DNA of 64,000 nt from Lachnospiraceae bacterium AC2031. Its GTDB lineage: Bacteria > Bacillota > Clostridia > Lachnospirales > Lachnospiraceae. The notes below the pieces were generated by a model that ran no database searches, was not told the DNA's origin, and saw only the letters and a list, made by a program, of their open reading frames with translations. Below, in pieces: positions 41,255-49,124 of this stretch; the first letter of the stretch is position 1; each line of letters opens with the position of its first letter. The DNA lies in assembly GCA_000687975.1 (NCBI GenBank), contig JIAB01000001.1, positions 2,084,001 through 2,148,000 on the forward strand, given 5' to 3'. Made by a program: the position numbers and the translations under genes.

Positions 41255-42187
41255 ATGTATAGAATGTCAAAGGAAGAGAAAGAGTTTCTTAAGTCATACG
41301 ATATGTCGAAGTATGACCGACCATCTTTAACTGCGGATATTGCAGTATTTGCAATCCTTCAAACAAAGGAGAGCGATGAATATAGAAAAGATCCTGAGCG
41401 AAAGCTTGGGATTCTTCTGATTAACAGAAAGGACTATCCGTATAAAAACTGCTGGGCGCTTCCAGGTGGTTTCAGCAACAAGAAGGAGGATCTTCATGAC
41501 ACAGCCCTTCGTGAGCTGAGGGAGGAGACGGGGATTGATAATGCCTACATCACATCCTTCGGTGTATTTAGCGAGCCGGGACGTGACCCTAGAGGCTGGA
41601 TAGTTTCCCAGGCATTTCTTGCTCTCGTGGATAGAGCGGAGACTCGCGTAAAGGCTGGTTCCGACGCAGGGGATGCAGCATGGTTCTCCATCGATATAAC
41701 TCGAACAGAACTGAAGAAGCATGTGCTGAAAACCAAAGCTGAGATCAAAACCAAGTACGAAATCCGACTTGAACAGACTGATGTGGATTCATTAAATTCA
41801 AGTCAATCACAGTCAAATGGCGTCGTCATCAGCGCGATTGTCGAAGAGACTCGTGTCTTTGACAACCACCACGAATCCATTTCCTACGAGATACTGGACA
41901 GTGGAAGCCTTGCATTTGACCATGCGGAGATAATCGTTCGAGCCTTCAAGTCTCTTCATAAAGAAGCAGATGATGAAGGGCGAATAATCTTCGACCTCAT
42001 GCCGGAAAAGTTCACACTCTACAGCCTTCAGGAGGCCTATGAGATAGTGCTGGGTGAGAAGCTGACAACTCCAAACTTCCGTCGTAAGATTGCTCCATAT
42101 GTAATCGAAACAACCGATATAATCACCGGTGCTGGACATCGTCCGGCAAAACTCTTCAAACGCAATCTGGATGCATTCTACGAATGA
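41255..42187 (+). CDS. Nudix hydrolase with NrtR-like C-terminal winged helix (310 aa)
   Basis: A full Nudix box lies in PGGFSNKKEDLHDTALRE followed by LREETGI (G-x5-E-x7-R-E-x2-E-E-x-G). The C-terminal 90 residues (FTLYSLQEAYEIVLGEKL, NFRRKI) match the DNA-binding half of NrtR-type NAD-biosynthesis regulators and related ADP-ribose pyrophosphatases. All catalytic Glu residues are kept, so it may still hydrolyse an NDP-sugar such as ADP-ribose. A Ser/Gln-rich insert lies near 185-195. It begins 3 nt after the STAND gene with AAGGAG, so is tightly coupled. It could regulate the operon or remove a nucleotide signal. Confidence 0.87.
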   Translation: MYRMSKEEKEFLKSYDMSKYDRPSLTADIAVFAILQTKESDEYRKDPERKLGILLINRKDYPYKNCWALPGGFSNKKEDLHDTALRELREETGIDNAYITSFGVFSEPGRDPRGWIVSQAFLALVDRAETRVKAGSDAGDAAWFSIDITRTELKKHVLKTKAEIKTKYEIRLEQTDVDSLNSSQSQSNGVVISAIVEETRVFDNHHESISYEILDSGSLAFDHAEIIVRAFKSLHKEADDEGRIIFDLMPEKFTLYSLQEAYEIVLGEKLTTPNFRRKIAPYVIETTDIITGAGHRPAKLFKRNLDAFYE

Positions 42188-42219
42188 GTCAAAAGGGCTC
42201 TCTCGCCAATCGACTCATT
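42183..42219 (+). repeat. TGAGTC hairpin element overlapping the Nudix stop codon
   Basis: AATGAGTC (42183-42190) pairs with GACTCATT (42212-42219); the TGA is the stop codon of the Nudix gene. GAGATAAAAGG follows, as after element B at 35101. Confidence 0.8.
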
Positions 42220-42238
42220 GAGATAAAAGGGGATAAAC

Positions 42239-44185
42239 ATGGAAAAATGGTATGAATATCTATACTACACTGAGAATGTAGCGGTGAACATCGAGCGTGT
42301 GGAGAAGGTGGAGGATATCACCGGTCGTGAAACTCTTCAGTATGTTCTGCGTACACTGAGTATTCTGGACAAGATAATTCTTCGAGATGGAATTACTGAT
42401 TCTACAAATATAGTTCGCACGGTGCTTCAGTGGTCTGAGGTTGCCAAGGGCGGAACTGCAAAGGACCGCGCCGAGTGGCTGGAGGCGGGTCTTCCTCTCG
42501 ATATCCACAACATCGCATCCGCTGAGATATACAGAGGCTTCTATCCAGATGATAATGTGGGTTACATTCTGATCAAGACTCACGGAATGATTGGTCAGTG
42601 CCTCAGAGGCGAGGTGCCAGTATCCTGCAACAACGAGGTTCTGGAGCTCCTGCCTGTCCTGGGCGAAAAGCGCCTGAAGGACATTCTCTATATTTTGAAC
42701 GAGTGTATCATTGCTGCCGTAAGCGAAGAACTTTGGAACAAAGTAGGGGATGCTACCAAGAATCTTATCGATCAGATAATCTCTAGAACAAGTAAGGAAA
42801 TGGAATCTCCAGCGCGCGTATGCAAGCTTCTTCCAAAACTTGGAGATCCATCTAACGCGCTCATCAAAATTTTCGAAGAGAAGTATTTCCCAAAGTATGA
42901 GCTGTGGTACTTTGAGGCTGCACTTTCAGATTTTAACAGTGAGCAGCTTGTTGTGATACTAACTCGCCTAGATGAGTTTATTTCTAGAATAAAAGTTACA
43001 GATGAATCAGAAGATATCTGTTATATCTCCTTCAAGCCTCTTGCCGACAGTCTTTACTATGACTATGAGGGCAAGAAGCATATAAATGTTTATAAGAAGA
43101 GAATTATTGAAAAGTATCTTCGCGATGCAAGTACTGAAAATGTGAATCTCGACGCTAAAGTGGTTGGCGGTGCACTTCTTGTGGATTTTAAATTCTCTAA
43201 GGTGTGTGAGAAGCTGATTGAGTTCTGCGTGGAAGCAGAGCGAAGTGGGCTGCTTACATTTGAAAAGAGCATCACTGTACTTTACGATATGTTCGGCTTC
43301 AGACGTGATGAGTTCGACCGTCTCAACAACGAGGATAAGTACCTTAGTACAATGAACGACGCAGATAGCTCCACCAAGTACACAACTCTTGACTACGTGA
43401 AGGGAGAGAGTGTCGTGGACGTGGGCTCGGGCGGCGGCGTGCTCCTTGATAAGCTGGAGGAAAAGTATCCTGATAAGAAAGTTATCGGTACGGATATATC
43501 CACAAATGTTATCGAAGTCCTGAACAAAAAGAAGAGGGACGAGAACCACAAGTGGACAGTTGTTCGACACAACTTCGTGGATTCTCCATTTGCTATTGAT
43601 GACGAGAATATGAAATTGGAAAAGGTGGATACAGTAATATTCTCTTCGATTCTGCATGAGATATTTTCTTACACAGAAACTCCTGAGGGTCGCTTCAATA
43701 TCGAGACCGTAAAGAAGTCGCTGAAGAATGCGTATGATTCACTGAAGCTAGGTGGACGAATCATCATCCGTGACGGAGTGAAGACACCAATTAATGACGA
43801 TATCTTAACAGTAACATTTAAAGATAAGTCAGGTCTTGATTTCTTCAAGAATTACCTTCAGGATTTCGAAGGCCTCACAGATATAGAAGATAAGCGTATA
43901 ACTATAGATGAAGATAATCTGAAGGTGAGTGGCTGTACCAACTACATCCGTGAGTTCCTCTATACATATACATGGGGACAGGAGTCCTACAGCCATGAGG
44001 TGCAGGAACAGTTTGGTTATTTCACCATCGCAGATTTCAAGGAGTTCTTTGAAAATCTTGGTGCAAAGATAATCCGTGCAGATTCATTTCTCGAGCCAGG
44101 CTACCCAGAACACCTGCGAGACATGGTGACACTTGAACCAGATGTTTATCCTGATTCCAACTGCATCGTAGTTGTTGAGAAGTGA
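42239..44185 (+). CDS. SAM-dependent methyltransferase with large helical N-terminus (648 aa)
   Basis: Class I methyltransferase domain in the C-terminal half: motif I VVDVGSGGGVLLDKL (about 391-405), VIGTDIS with the ribose-binding Asp, then FSSILHEIFSY and LKLGGRIIIRDGV. The first 380 residues are helical, unlike known methyltransferase partners. Substrate unknown; small molecule or nucleotide seems likelier than DNA because no target-recognition or NPPY motif is seen. Last gene of the operon, ended by the GTGCAG hairpin. Confidence 0.83.
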   Translation: MEKWYEYLYYTENVAVNIERVEKVEDITGRETLQYVLRTLSILDKIILRDGITDSTNIVRTVLQWSEVAKGGTAKDRAEWLEAGLPLDIHNIASAEIYRGFYPDDNVGYILIKTHGMIGQCLRGEVPVSCNNEVLELLPVLGEKRLKDILYILNECIIAAVSEELWNKVGDATKNLIDQIISRTSKEMESPARVCKLLPKLGDPSNALIKIFEEKYFPKYELWYFEAALSDFNSEQLVVILTRLDEFISRIKVTDESEDICYISFKPLADSLYYDYEGKKHINVYKKRIIEKYLRDASTENVNLDAKVVGGALLVDFKFSKVCEKLIEFCVEAERSGLLTFEKSITVLYDMFGFRRDEFDRLNNEDKYLSTMNDADSSTKYTTLDYVKGESVVDVGSGGGVLLDKLEEKYPDKKVIGTDISTNVIEVLNKKKRDENHKWTVVRHNFVDSPFAIDDENMKLEKVDTVIFSSILHEIFSYTETPEGRFNIETVKKSLKNAYDSLKLGGRIIIRDGVKTPINDDILTVTFKDKSGLDFFKNYLQDFEGLTDIEDKRITIDEDNLKVSGCTNYIREFLYTYTWGQESYSHEVQEQFGYFTIADFKEFFENLGAKIIRADSFLEPGYPEHLRDMVTLEPDVYPDSNCIVVVEK

Positions 44186-44187
44186 AA

Positions 44188-44222
44188 AAAGTGCAGCGGC
44201 GTCCCCGCTGCACTTTATTTTA
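44188..44222 (+). terminator. Bidirectional GTGCAG terminator
   Basis: AAAGTGCAGCGG (44188-44199) pairs with CCGCTGCACTTT (44205-44216), 12 bp, followed by TATTTT and preceded by A6. It covers the stop codon of the converging tetR gene. Its arms resemble the hairpin at 46184. Confidence 0.85.
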
Positions 44223-44820
44223 GGTATAGTTCCTTCCAGAAGTCGATCAGCTTTCGGAAGTCTTTTAGTAGTTTATCTGGATCAATGCGTCCCTTGTTCT
44301 GCATCTGGAAAAGGTACCCTTCCGAAGCAAGGTACATATTCTGATACATAAGCTTCAAATCCAGTCCCTCTTTATAATCATCAGGATTCAGCTTCGGCAA
44401 ACTCTTGTTGGTGCTGAGCTTTGTGTAAGGTTCAACAATCTTTCGTATCTCATCACGCACTTCCTCGTCATCTTCGTAATATGCTTTAAGAGCAAATGAA
44501 CTCATGTCTGGATATTCCTTCAGCATCTCAACCTTTGCCTGAAGGCTCTTGTACATCATCTCAAAGATATCAGGCTCATTACTTGAACCTGAGGCTAGCA
44601 CGTAGCGCGTAGTAAGCTCCTCGGCTTGCTTCATCAGGAAGAGGTAGAACTCCTGCTTATTTCTAAAATAGAAGAAGAGCAGAGATTTGCTTATACCTGC
44701 TTCGGCAGCTATCTCATTCATCGGGCTTTTTCTGTATGAGTTCTTTGAGAAAACCTTGAAGCCTGCATTTATGATCCTGTCTTGTTTTTCCTTTGGAAGC
44801 GCGTAGAATTTATCGTTCAT
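44215..44820 (-). CDS. TetR family regulator (201 aa)
   Basis: N-terminal helix-turn-helix with IINAGFKVFSKNSYRKSPMNEIAAEAGISKSLLFFYFRNKQEFYLF (about 15-60). Lies 8 nt after the PaaK-like ligase gene and is cotranscribed with it. Paired TTGACCG sites upstream of the ligase and of the divergent ABC operon are likely operators for this protein. Confidence 0.92.
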   Translation of the reverse strand: MNDKFYALPKEKQDRIINAGFKVFSKNSYRKSPMNEIAAEAGISKSLLFFYFRNKQEFYLFLMKQAEELTTRYVLASGSSNEPDIFEMMYKSLQAKVEMLKEYPDMSSFALKAYYEDDEEVRDEIRKIVEPYTKLSTNKSLPKLNPDDYKEGLDLKLMYQNMYLASEGYLFQMQNKGRIDPDKLLKDFRKLIDFWKELYLK

Positions 44821-44828
44821 ATTTTCCC

Positions 44829-46160
44829 CTAATTAAAATCAGAATATATGTGCTTGAACTTTCCACTGGTCTTATTGGCCTGTGGAAGCTTGTCTGATGG
44901 TTCAATCATAATATTAGTTAATCCATTTTTCTTGAAAAATGCTATCAAGTCTTTCCTGGCATTTTCAAAGACTGTCTCTTTATCCCTGTCAGTAGTTACT
45001 CTAAGTTCTAGTTTCGTGAGTGATCTCTGGATAAGCTGGAATCTTCTTATGTCAGGAACTTCTTCCAGAACTTTATATAGAGACATTGGAGCGATTCGAA
45101 TGCCATTCTCGAATTCCAGTATATCGTCGGTTCTGCCTTCTATTTCGAGCCAGTGAGAGGTGCGGCCACATTTGCATCTTTCTTCGTGAACTATAACTCT
45201 GTCTGTTAGCTCGTAGCGAATAAATGGCTGTATATAGTTTGAGAGATTTGTGATGAGTACCTTGTCAGACATCTTCCCATAAGGAACGGGCTTGTTATCC
45301 TTATCTACAGGTTCGACTATAACCCAGTCTTCATTAATGTGGAGATGTCTTTCCTCGCATTCGCAGGCAATCTCGCCGCCTTCCGTACAGGAATAATGAG
45401 TCTGAACATAGCAACCGAATCTATCTTCTAGTTTCTTTCTTATCTGATCAGTAAGAAGCTCGCCACCAGTTATTACCACATCAGGGTGAATGCTGAGTTC
45501 TTTAAAATCTGCCAGCAGTGCAAGATTAGATGGATAGCCGCTCAGCATAGAAGGCTGAAATGCATTTAAGTCGCTGATTATCTTTGCTTCTGGAGCGTTG
45601 ACATCTACATTTATCTTTGTCTTCTTGTGTGGCATCTTAAGCTGCAGATATTTCGACATACCGCAGGCAAGATAGAAGCCATAGTCGGCAAAGACTCCGG
45701 CGGTTTTCTTTCCGTGCTTCATAAATTTGTCGTAGTCTTCCTTCCTGGCAAAGGTTCTAAATGCAGCAATGGCGGAAGAAACATCGATGTTCTGTTTATC
45801 ATATAAGACAACCGCAGGATTTCCAGTGGAGCCAGAAGTTTTAAAAATCAAATATTTATCATCTATCATTCTTCCGATGTTACCCAGGTCACTGGTGAAA
45901 TCGTCAATCCGCTTCATAGTAATATTTCGGTCAGTCAGCACATCATCAAAATGGGCCATCAACTCTGGCTTTGTTACAGGTGGGAGGTCGCTAAGCTGAA
46001 AATCATCCTTGAGTCCAGAGTATAATTCCTTGTAATACGGACTGTTAGAACGAGTGTACCTGATAAGCTTGACAAGACGTTTACGCTGCAAGTCCGCAGT
46101 CTTTTCACGTGACTTTTTATCGCCTTTATAAGTTGTCATCATTGCACCAATTAAACTCAT
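44829..46160 (-). CDS. PaaK/CapK-like AMP-forming ligase (443 aa)
   Basis: Phenylacetate-CoA-ligase-family adenylating enzyme: FKTSGSTGNPAVVLYD (ATP loop), HYSCTEGGEIACEC (A5 region, with a Cys/His-rich insert), RTDDILEF (hinge Asp) and a C-terminal lid with Lys near the end. Paralogues include CoA ligases and coenzyme F390 synthetase, so the acyl substrate is open. The longer frame to 46235 has no ribosome site; GGAGG fits ATG at 46160. Operon with the tetR gene, divergent from an exporter. Confidence 0.85.
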   Translation of the reverse strand: MSLIGAMMTTYKGDKKSREKTADLQRKRLVKLIRYTRSNSPYYKELYSGLKDDFQLSDLPPVTKPELMAHFDDVLTDRNITMKRIDDFTSDLGNIGRMIDDKYLIFKTSGSTGNPAVVLYDKQNIDVSSAIAAFRTFARKEDYDKFMKHGKKTAGVFADYGFYLACGMSKYLQLKMPHKKTKINVDVNAPEAKIISDLNAFQPSMLSGYPSNLALLADFKELSIHPDVVITGGELLTDQIRKKLEDRFGCYVQTHYSCTEGGEIACECEERHLHINEDWVIVEPVDKDNKPVPYGKMSDKVLITNLSNYIQPFIRYELTDRVIVHEERCKCGRTSHWLEIEGRTDDILEFENGIRIAPMSLYKVLEEVPDIRRFQLIQRSLTKLELRVTTDRDKETVFENARKDLIAFFKKNGLTNIMIEPSDKLPQANKTSGKFKHIYSDFN

Positions 46161-46183
46161 TTCATTCCTCCGTTTTTCACAAT

Positions 46184-46212
46184 GGTGCAGTGGGGTCCGT
46201 CCCCACTGCACC
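46184..46212. repeat. GTGCAG-type perfect hairpin
   Basis: GGTGCAGTGGGG (46184-46195) pairs perfectly with CCCCACTGCACC (46201-46212) over a 5-nt TCCGT loop; a partial copy (GGTCTGTCCCCTATTGCAC) follows at 46214-46232. No T-tract on either side, so not a terminator. Looks like a dispersed REP-like element. Confidence 0.75.
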
Positions 46213-46238
46213 GAGGTCTGTCCCCTATTGCACATTCA

Positions 46239-46279
46239 TTGACCGGTTCGGTTAATAACAATTATATTCCATTGACCGG
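46239..46279 (+). promoter_or_regulatory. Promoter of ABC operon with paired TTGACCGGTT operators
   Basis: TTGACC (46239-46244), 17 nt, TTATAT (46262-46267). The -35 is inside a near-palindrome TTGACCG-GTT-CGGTTAA (46239-46255), and TTGACCGGTT recurs at 46272, 33 bp on. These are typical TetR-family half-sites. Confidence 0.6.
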
Positions 46280-46431
46280 TTTTGAGAAGACCCTTTTTTA
46301 GTTGCCATTAAAAAGCTGAATAAAAAATTAAGATATTTAAGAAATACTTTAATTTTATTTTTTATATTATAACCAGAACAAAAAACTGCCAGTGGGAACG
46401 ATTCTCCGTGGCAGCCGAGAAGGAGAGAAAA

Positions 46432-47361
46432 ATGTCTGAGATTATCGTTGATGTTAAGAATATGAAGAAGCAGTACGGAAAGCAGATGGCGCTGGATGGT
46501 GTTTCTTTCCAGATTAAGAAGGGAAGCATCGTTGGTCTTATCGGTCCAAATGGAGCTGGCAAAACTACTATGATGAAGATTATGGGAGGTCTTGCTTTTC
46601 CAACTGGTGGTGAGCTGGAAATGTATGGTGCCACAGATGAGAAGGGTCTCAACCATGCCAGAACAAGGATGAGCTTCATGATCGAAACTCCTTACGAGAA
46701 GGAGAAGATGACTGCTCGCGAGAATCTGGAGAAGCAAAGGATTCAGAAGGGTATTCCGGATAGGAAAAGAATTGATGAGGTGCTGGAGATAGTTAATCTG
46801 CAGGATACTGGAAAGAAGATAGTTAAGAACTTCTCTCTCGGTATGAGACAGCGTCTCGGACTTGCAAATGCACTTATGGGAAAGCCTGAGTTTATGGTTC
46901 TGGATGAGCCGATCAACGGTCTGGATCCAGAGGGTATCGTTGAGATAAGAGAACTATTCAGAAAGCTTAATAGGGAAGAGGATATCACCATGGTTATTTC
47001 CTCTCACATTCTAAGTGAGTTGTCTCTGCTATGTACGGATTACATCTTCATCAACCACGGGCAGATAAAAGGTACATTTACTGCAGAAGAGCTGAAGGCT
47101 GCCTGCAGCGAGTATTACCATATCAATACTGACAATAACGAGAAGGCCAGCTCCATACTCACAAGAGAGTGCGGCATCAAGACGGTGGAAGCTCTGGAAG
47201 ATGGAAGCCTCCGTATTTATGAGAAGCTGGATGAGATTCGTGATATCTCACTCACACTCTACGAAAATGGAATCATCCCGATCGAACTATCGAAGAATGA
47301 GGTGAATCTGGAAGATTACTACATGCGTATGGTACAAGACGTGCAATCGCAGAGCAAGTAG
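46432..47361 (+). CDS. ABC transporter ATPase, ABC-2/BcrA type (309 aa)
   Basis: Drives the two ABC-2-type permeases downstream. Walker A IGPNGAGKTT (37-46), signature FSLGMRQR, Walker B FMVLDEPINGLDP and H-loop SSHIL are intact, followed by the regulatory C-terminal region of BcrA-like ATPases. ATG 46432 with AGGAGAG is chosen over GTG 46408. Its last codons lie inside the multibranched structure at 47341. The family exports bacitracin-like or other hydrophobic compounds. Confidence 0.93.
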   Translation: MSEIIVDVKNMKKQYGKQMALDGVSFQIKKGSIVGLIGPNGAGKTTMMKIMGGLAFPTGGELEMYGATDEKGLNHARTRMSFMIETPYEKEKMTARENLEKQRIQKGIPDRKRIDEVLEIVNLQDTGKKIVKNFSLGMRQRLGLANALMGKPEFMVLDEPINGLDPEGIVEIRELFRKLNREEDITMVISSHILSELSLLCTDYIFINHGQIKGTFTAEELKAACSEYYHINTDNNEKASSILTRECGIKTVEALEDGSLRIYEKLDEIRDISLTLYENGIIPIELSKNEVNLEDYYMRMVQDVQSQSK

Positions 47362-47490
47362 CGAACGAGCAAGCTTGCTTGCAGAGTGAGCTACTTGGTT
47401 CTGCGATTATAGGGAGTTTACTCCCGACATCGCTGAACAGAAGGCTCGAAGAGCCGACGGATGCTATGGCATCCGGTTCAGCGATTGCAC
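47341..47490 (+). other. 150-nt multibranched structured element
   Basis: Outer arms GTGCAATCGC (47341-47350) and GCGATTGCAC (47481-47490) are perfect complements. Inside are CAAGTAGC/GCTACTTG (47355/47390) around GCAAGCTTGC, GGGAG/CTCCC, and GCTGAAC/GTTCAGC enclosing GGCTC-GAA-GAGCC and GGATGC-TAT-GCATCC. TCTGCGATT (47400) offers a rival partner for the left outer arm. The left arm codes for the end of the ATPase, including its TAG. Confidence 0.7.
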
Positions 47491-47518
47491 GTATTGATAT
47501 AAACAGAAAGGAACAAAA

Positions 47519-48319
47519 ATGATCAACATTATAAAATCGCTAAATTACAGTGCCCGCCGGGACACGGTAATCTGGCTCACAATAATTACATTGCTTATTT
47601 CACCCCTCTGTGCTCTTTACTTATCGGGTATGATCAATCCTGATTTAGGTTCAGAATTTACTTCCAGTATGTATTTCGCCAGCAATCTGATGGGAACAGT
47701 ATTTACATTTATGACCTTCGGAATAATGATTCTTACCTGCAAACTAATGGCTGGAGATGCGGGCGATAAGACAATCAATTATGAATTTATGGCAGGTCAC
47801 AGTCGGAAGAGGATATTTATTGGAAGGACCATAGCTGCGTTTCTTTGGGGAGCTGTTCTCGTATTTATTATCATGATACTTCCATTGGGATATCTGACTT
47901 TAATCTATGGCTGGGGACCAGAGACAAGTGTGAATGGAGTTCTTTTTAGATGTTTCCTTGCTTTGTTTCCGATAATCAGATTTACAGCGCTGACTTTGAT
48001 GATAGCTAGTGTTTCGAGGGGAGCTGGAAAAGGAATAGCACTTAATTATGCACTGTATATGGTAACAGCTATGGTGGCATCTGTTATTCAGGAAGTGCTT
48101 GAGAAGGATATAGTATATCCATTTAGTATGACAAATGTAGCAGCTCTGCTGTCCGCGACTAATTCCCGAAATGTTGTTATAGATGGAAAGACCATAACTG
48201 TTTTTGATACAGCAGTTCCTGGCGATATGATGTGGAAGACCATAGGAGTGTCACTTTTATGTGCGGTCATATATCTGATAATAGCTTATATAAACTTTAT
48301 AAAGACGGATAGGGATTAA
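47519..48319 (+). CDS. ABC-2-type permease (266 aa)
   Basis: Six or so membrane helices with a cytoplasmic MAGHSRKRIFIGR motif after the second, shared with the next gene (LSGHSRKSIFFAR), so the two permeases are paralogues that probably form a heterodimer. AAAGGAAC precedes the ATG. Works with the ATPase 157 nt upstream, beyond the structured element. The substrate is unknown. Confidence 0.85.
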   Translation: MINIIKSLNYSARRDTVIWLTIITLLISPLCALYLSGMINPDLGSEFTSSMYFASNLMGTVFTFMTFGIMILTCKLMAGDAGDKTINYEFMAGHSRKRIFIGRTIAAFLWGAVLVFIIMILPLGYLTLIYGWGPETSVNGVLFRCFLALFPIIRFTALTLMIASVSRGAGKGIALNYALYMVTAMVASVIQEVLEKDIVYPFSMTNVAALLSATNSRNVVIDGKTITVFDTAVPGDMMWKTIGVSLLCAVIYLIIAYINFIKTDRD

Positions 48320-48321
48320 TT

Positions 48322-49107
48322 ATGAAAAATATAATGAAATCTATATGGTATGAAATACTTCGTAGCAAAATGCTTATAAGACTATACATTGTTTTTGTTC
48401 TTCTTATGGGACTAATTGGAGTTTTAAATACGGGACAGATGCAGGGGGGACACGCCAGCGGCATGATTGCAGAAAACTCATTAGTTATATACGAGTTTCC
48501 TGTATTTATGTTGGCAATAATAGTTGGAATAATCTGTGGAGAAGACTATAAAGATAAGGTTGCTAACTATGAGGTTCTCTCGGGGCACTCCCGGAAAAGT
48601 ATATTCTTTGCAAGAAGCTTTATGGGAATATTAGTAGGATCAGTATTTTCGACTATTCTATGTAGTGTTCCTTTAATTGTTGGAATAATAGTGGATGGCT
48701 GGGGCGGTGCTCTGGTTCTCAGTGATGTGATTATAAGAATACTTCTCCTGTTCTTCCCGATGCTTAGACTTGCTGCATTTTTAGCAGTGATCACATTTCT
48801 TGTTAAGAATCAGTACGTGATGATGGCTTCAGGCTTTATCATAATGATGGGATGCTCATTACTTCAAACCTTGATTACAGATTCGAAGAATATATTTATT
48901 AGCATATTTAATATGGCGCTTCTTATGTCCTTTGATGGCTGGAGTATATACAATCTGGATCCGGTTAAGGGACTAGTGACGTATAACTCTTATGTCAGTA
49001 CAGTAACTCCAGAACTTGTGATTGGAACTATCACAGCGTCGCTGGTGATGACAGCATTTTACCTCTTTATGGGATATGCGCTTTTTAGACGTGATGATTT
49101 GAGCTAG
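48322..49107 (+). CDS. ABC-2-type permease (261 aa)
   Basis: Second permease, starting 2 nt after the first. Same plan: N-terminal helix (LIRLYIVFVLLMGLIGVL), SGHSRKSIFFAR coupling motif and five more helices. Forms the transport channel with its paralogue. The peptidase gene begins 17 nt later. Confidence 0.85.
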   Translation: MKNIMKSIWYEILRSKMLIRLYIVFVLLMGLIGVLNTGQMQGGHASGMIAENSLVIYEFPVFMLAIIVGIICGEDYKDKVANYEVLSGHSRKSIFFARSFMGILVGSVFSTILCSVPLIVGIIVDGWGGALVLSDVIIRILLLFFPMLRLAAFLAVITFLVKNQYVMMASGFIIMMGCSLLQTLITDSKNIFISIFNMALLMSFDGWSIYNLDPVKGLVTYNSYVSTVTPELVIGTITASLVMTAFYLFMGYALFRRDDLS

Positions 49108-49124
49108 ATAAGAAAGGATTTATT

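Noticed and set aside
34430-44185. Prophage or integrative element
   Set aside because: No integrase, transposase, phage structural gene, tRNA end or flanking direct repeat could be seen around the operon.
46184-46212. Terminator for the divergent genes
   Set aside because: A perfect stem but no T-tract on either strand, and it lies upstream of both genes.
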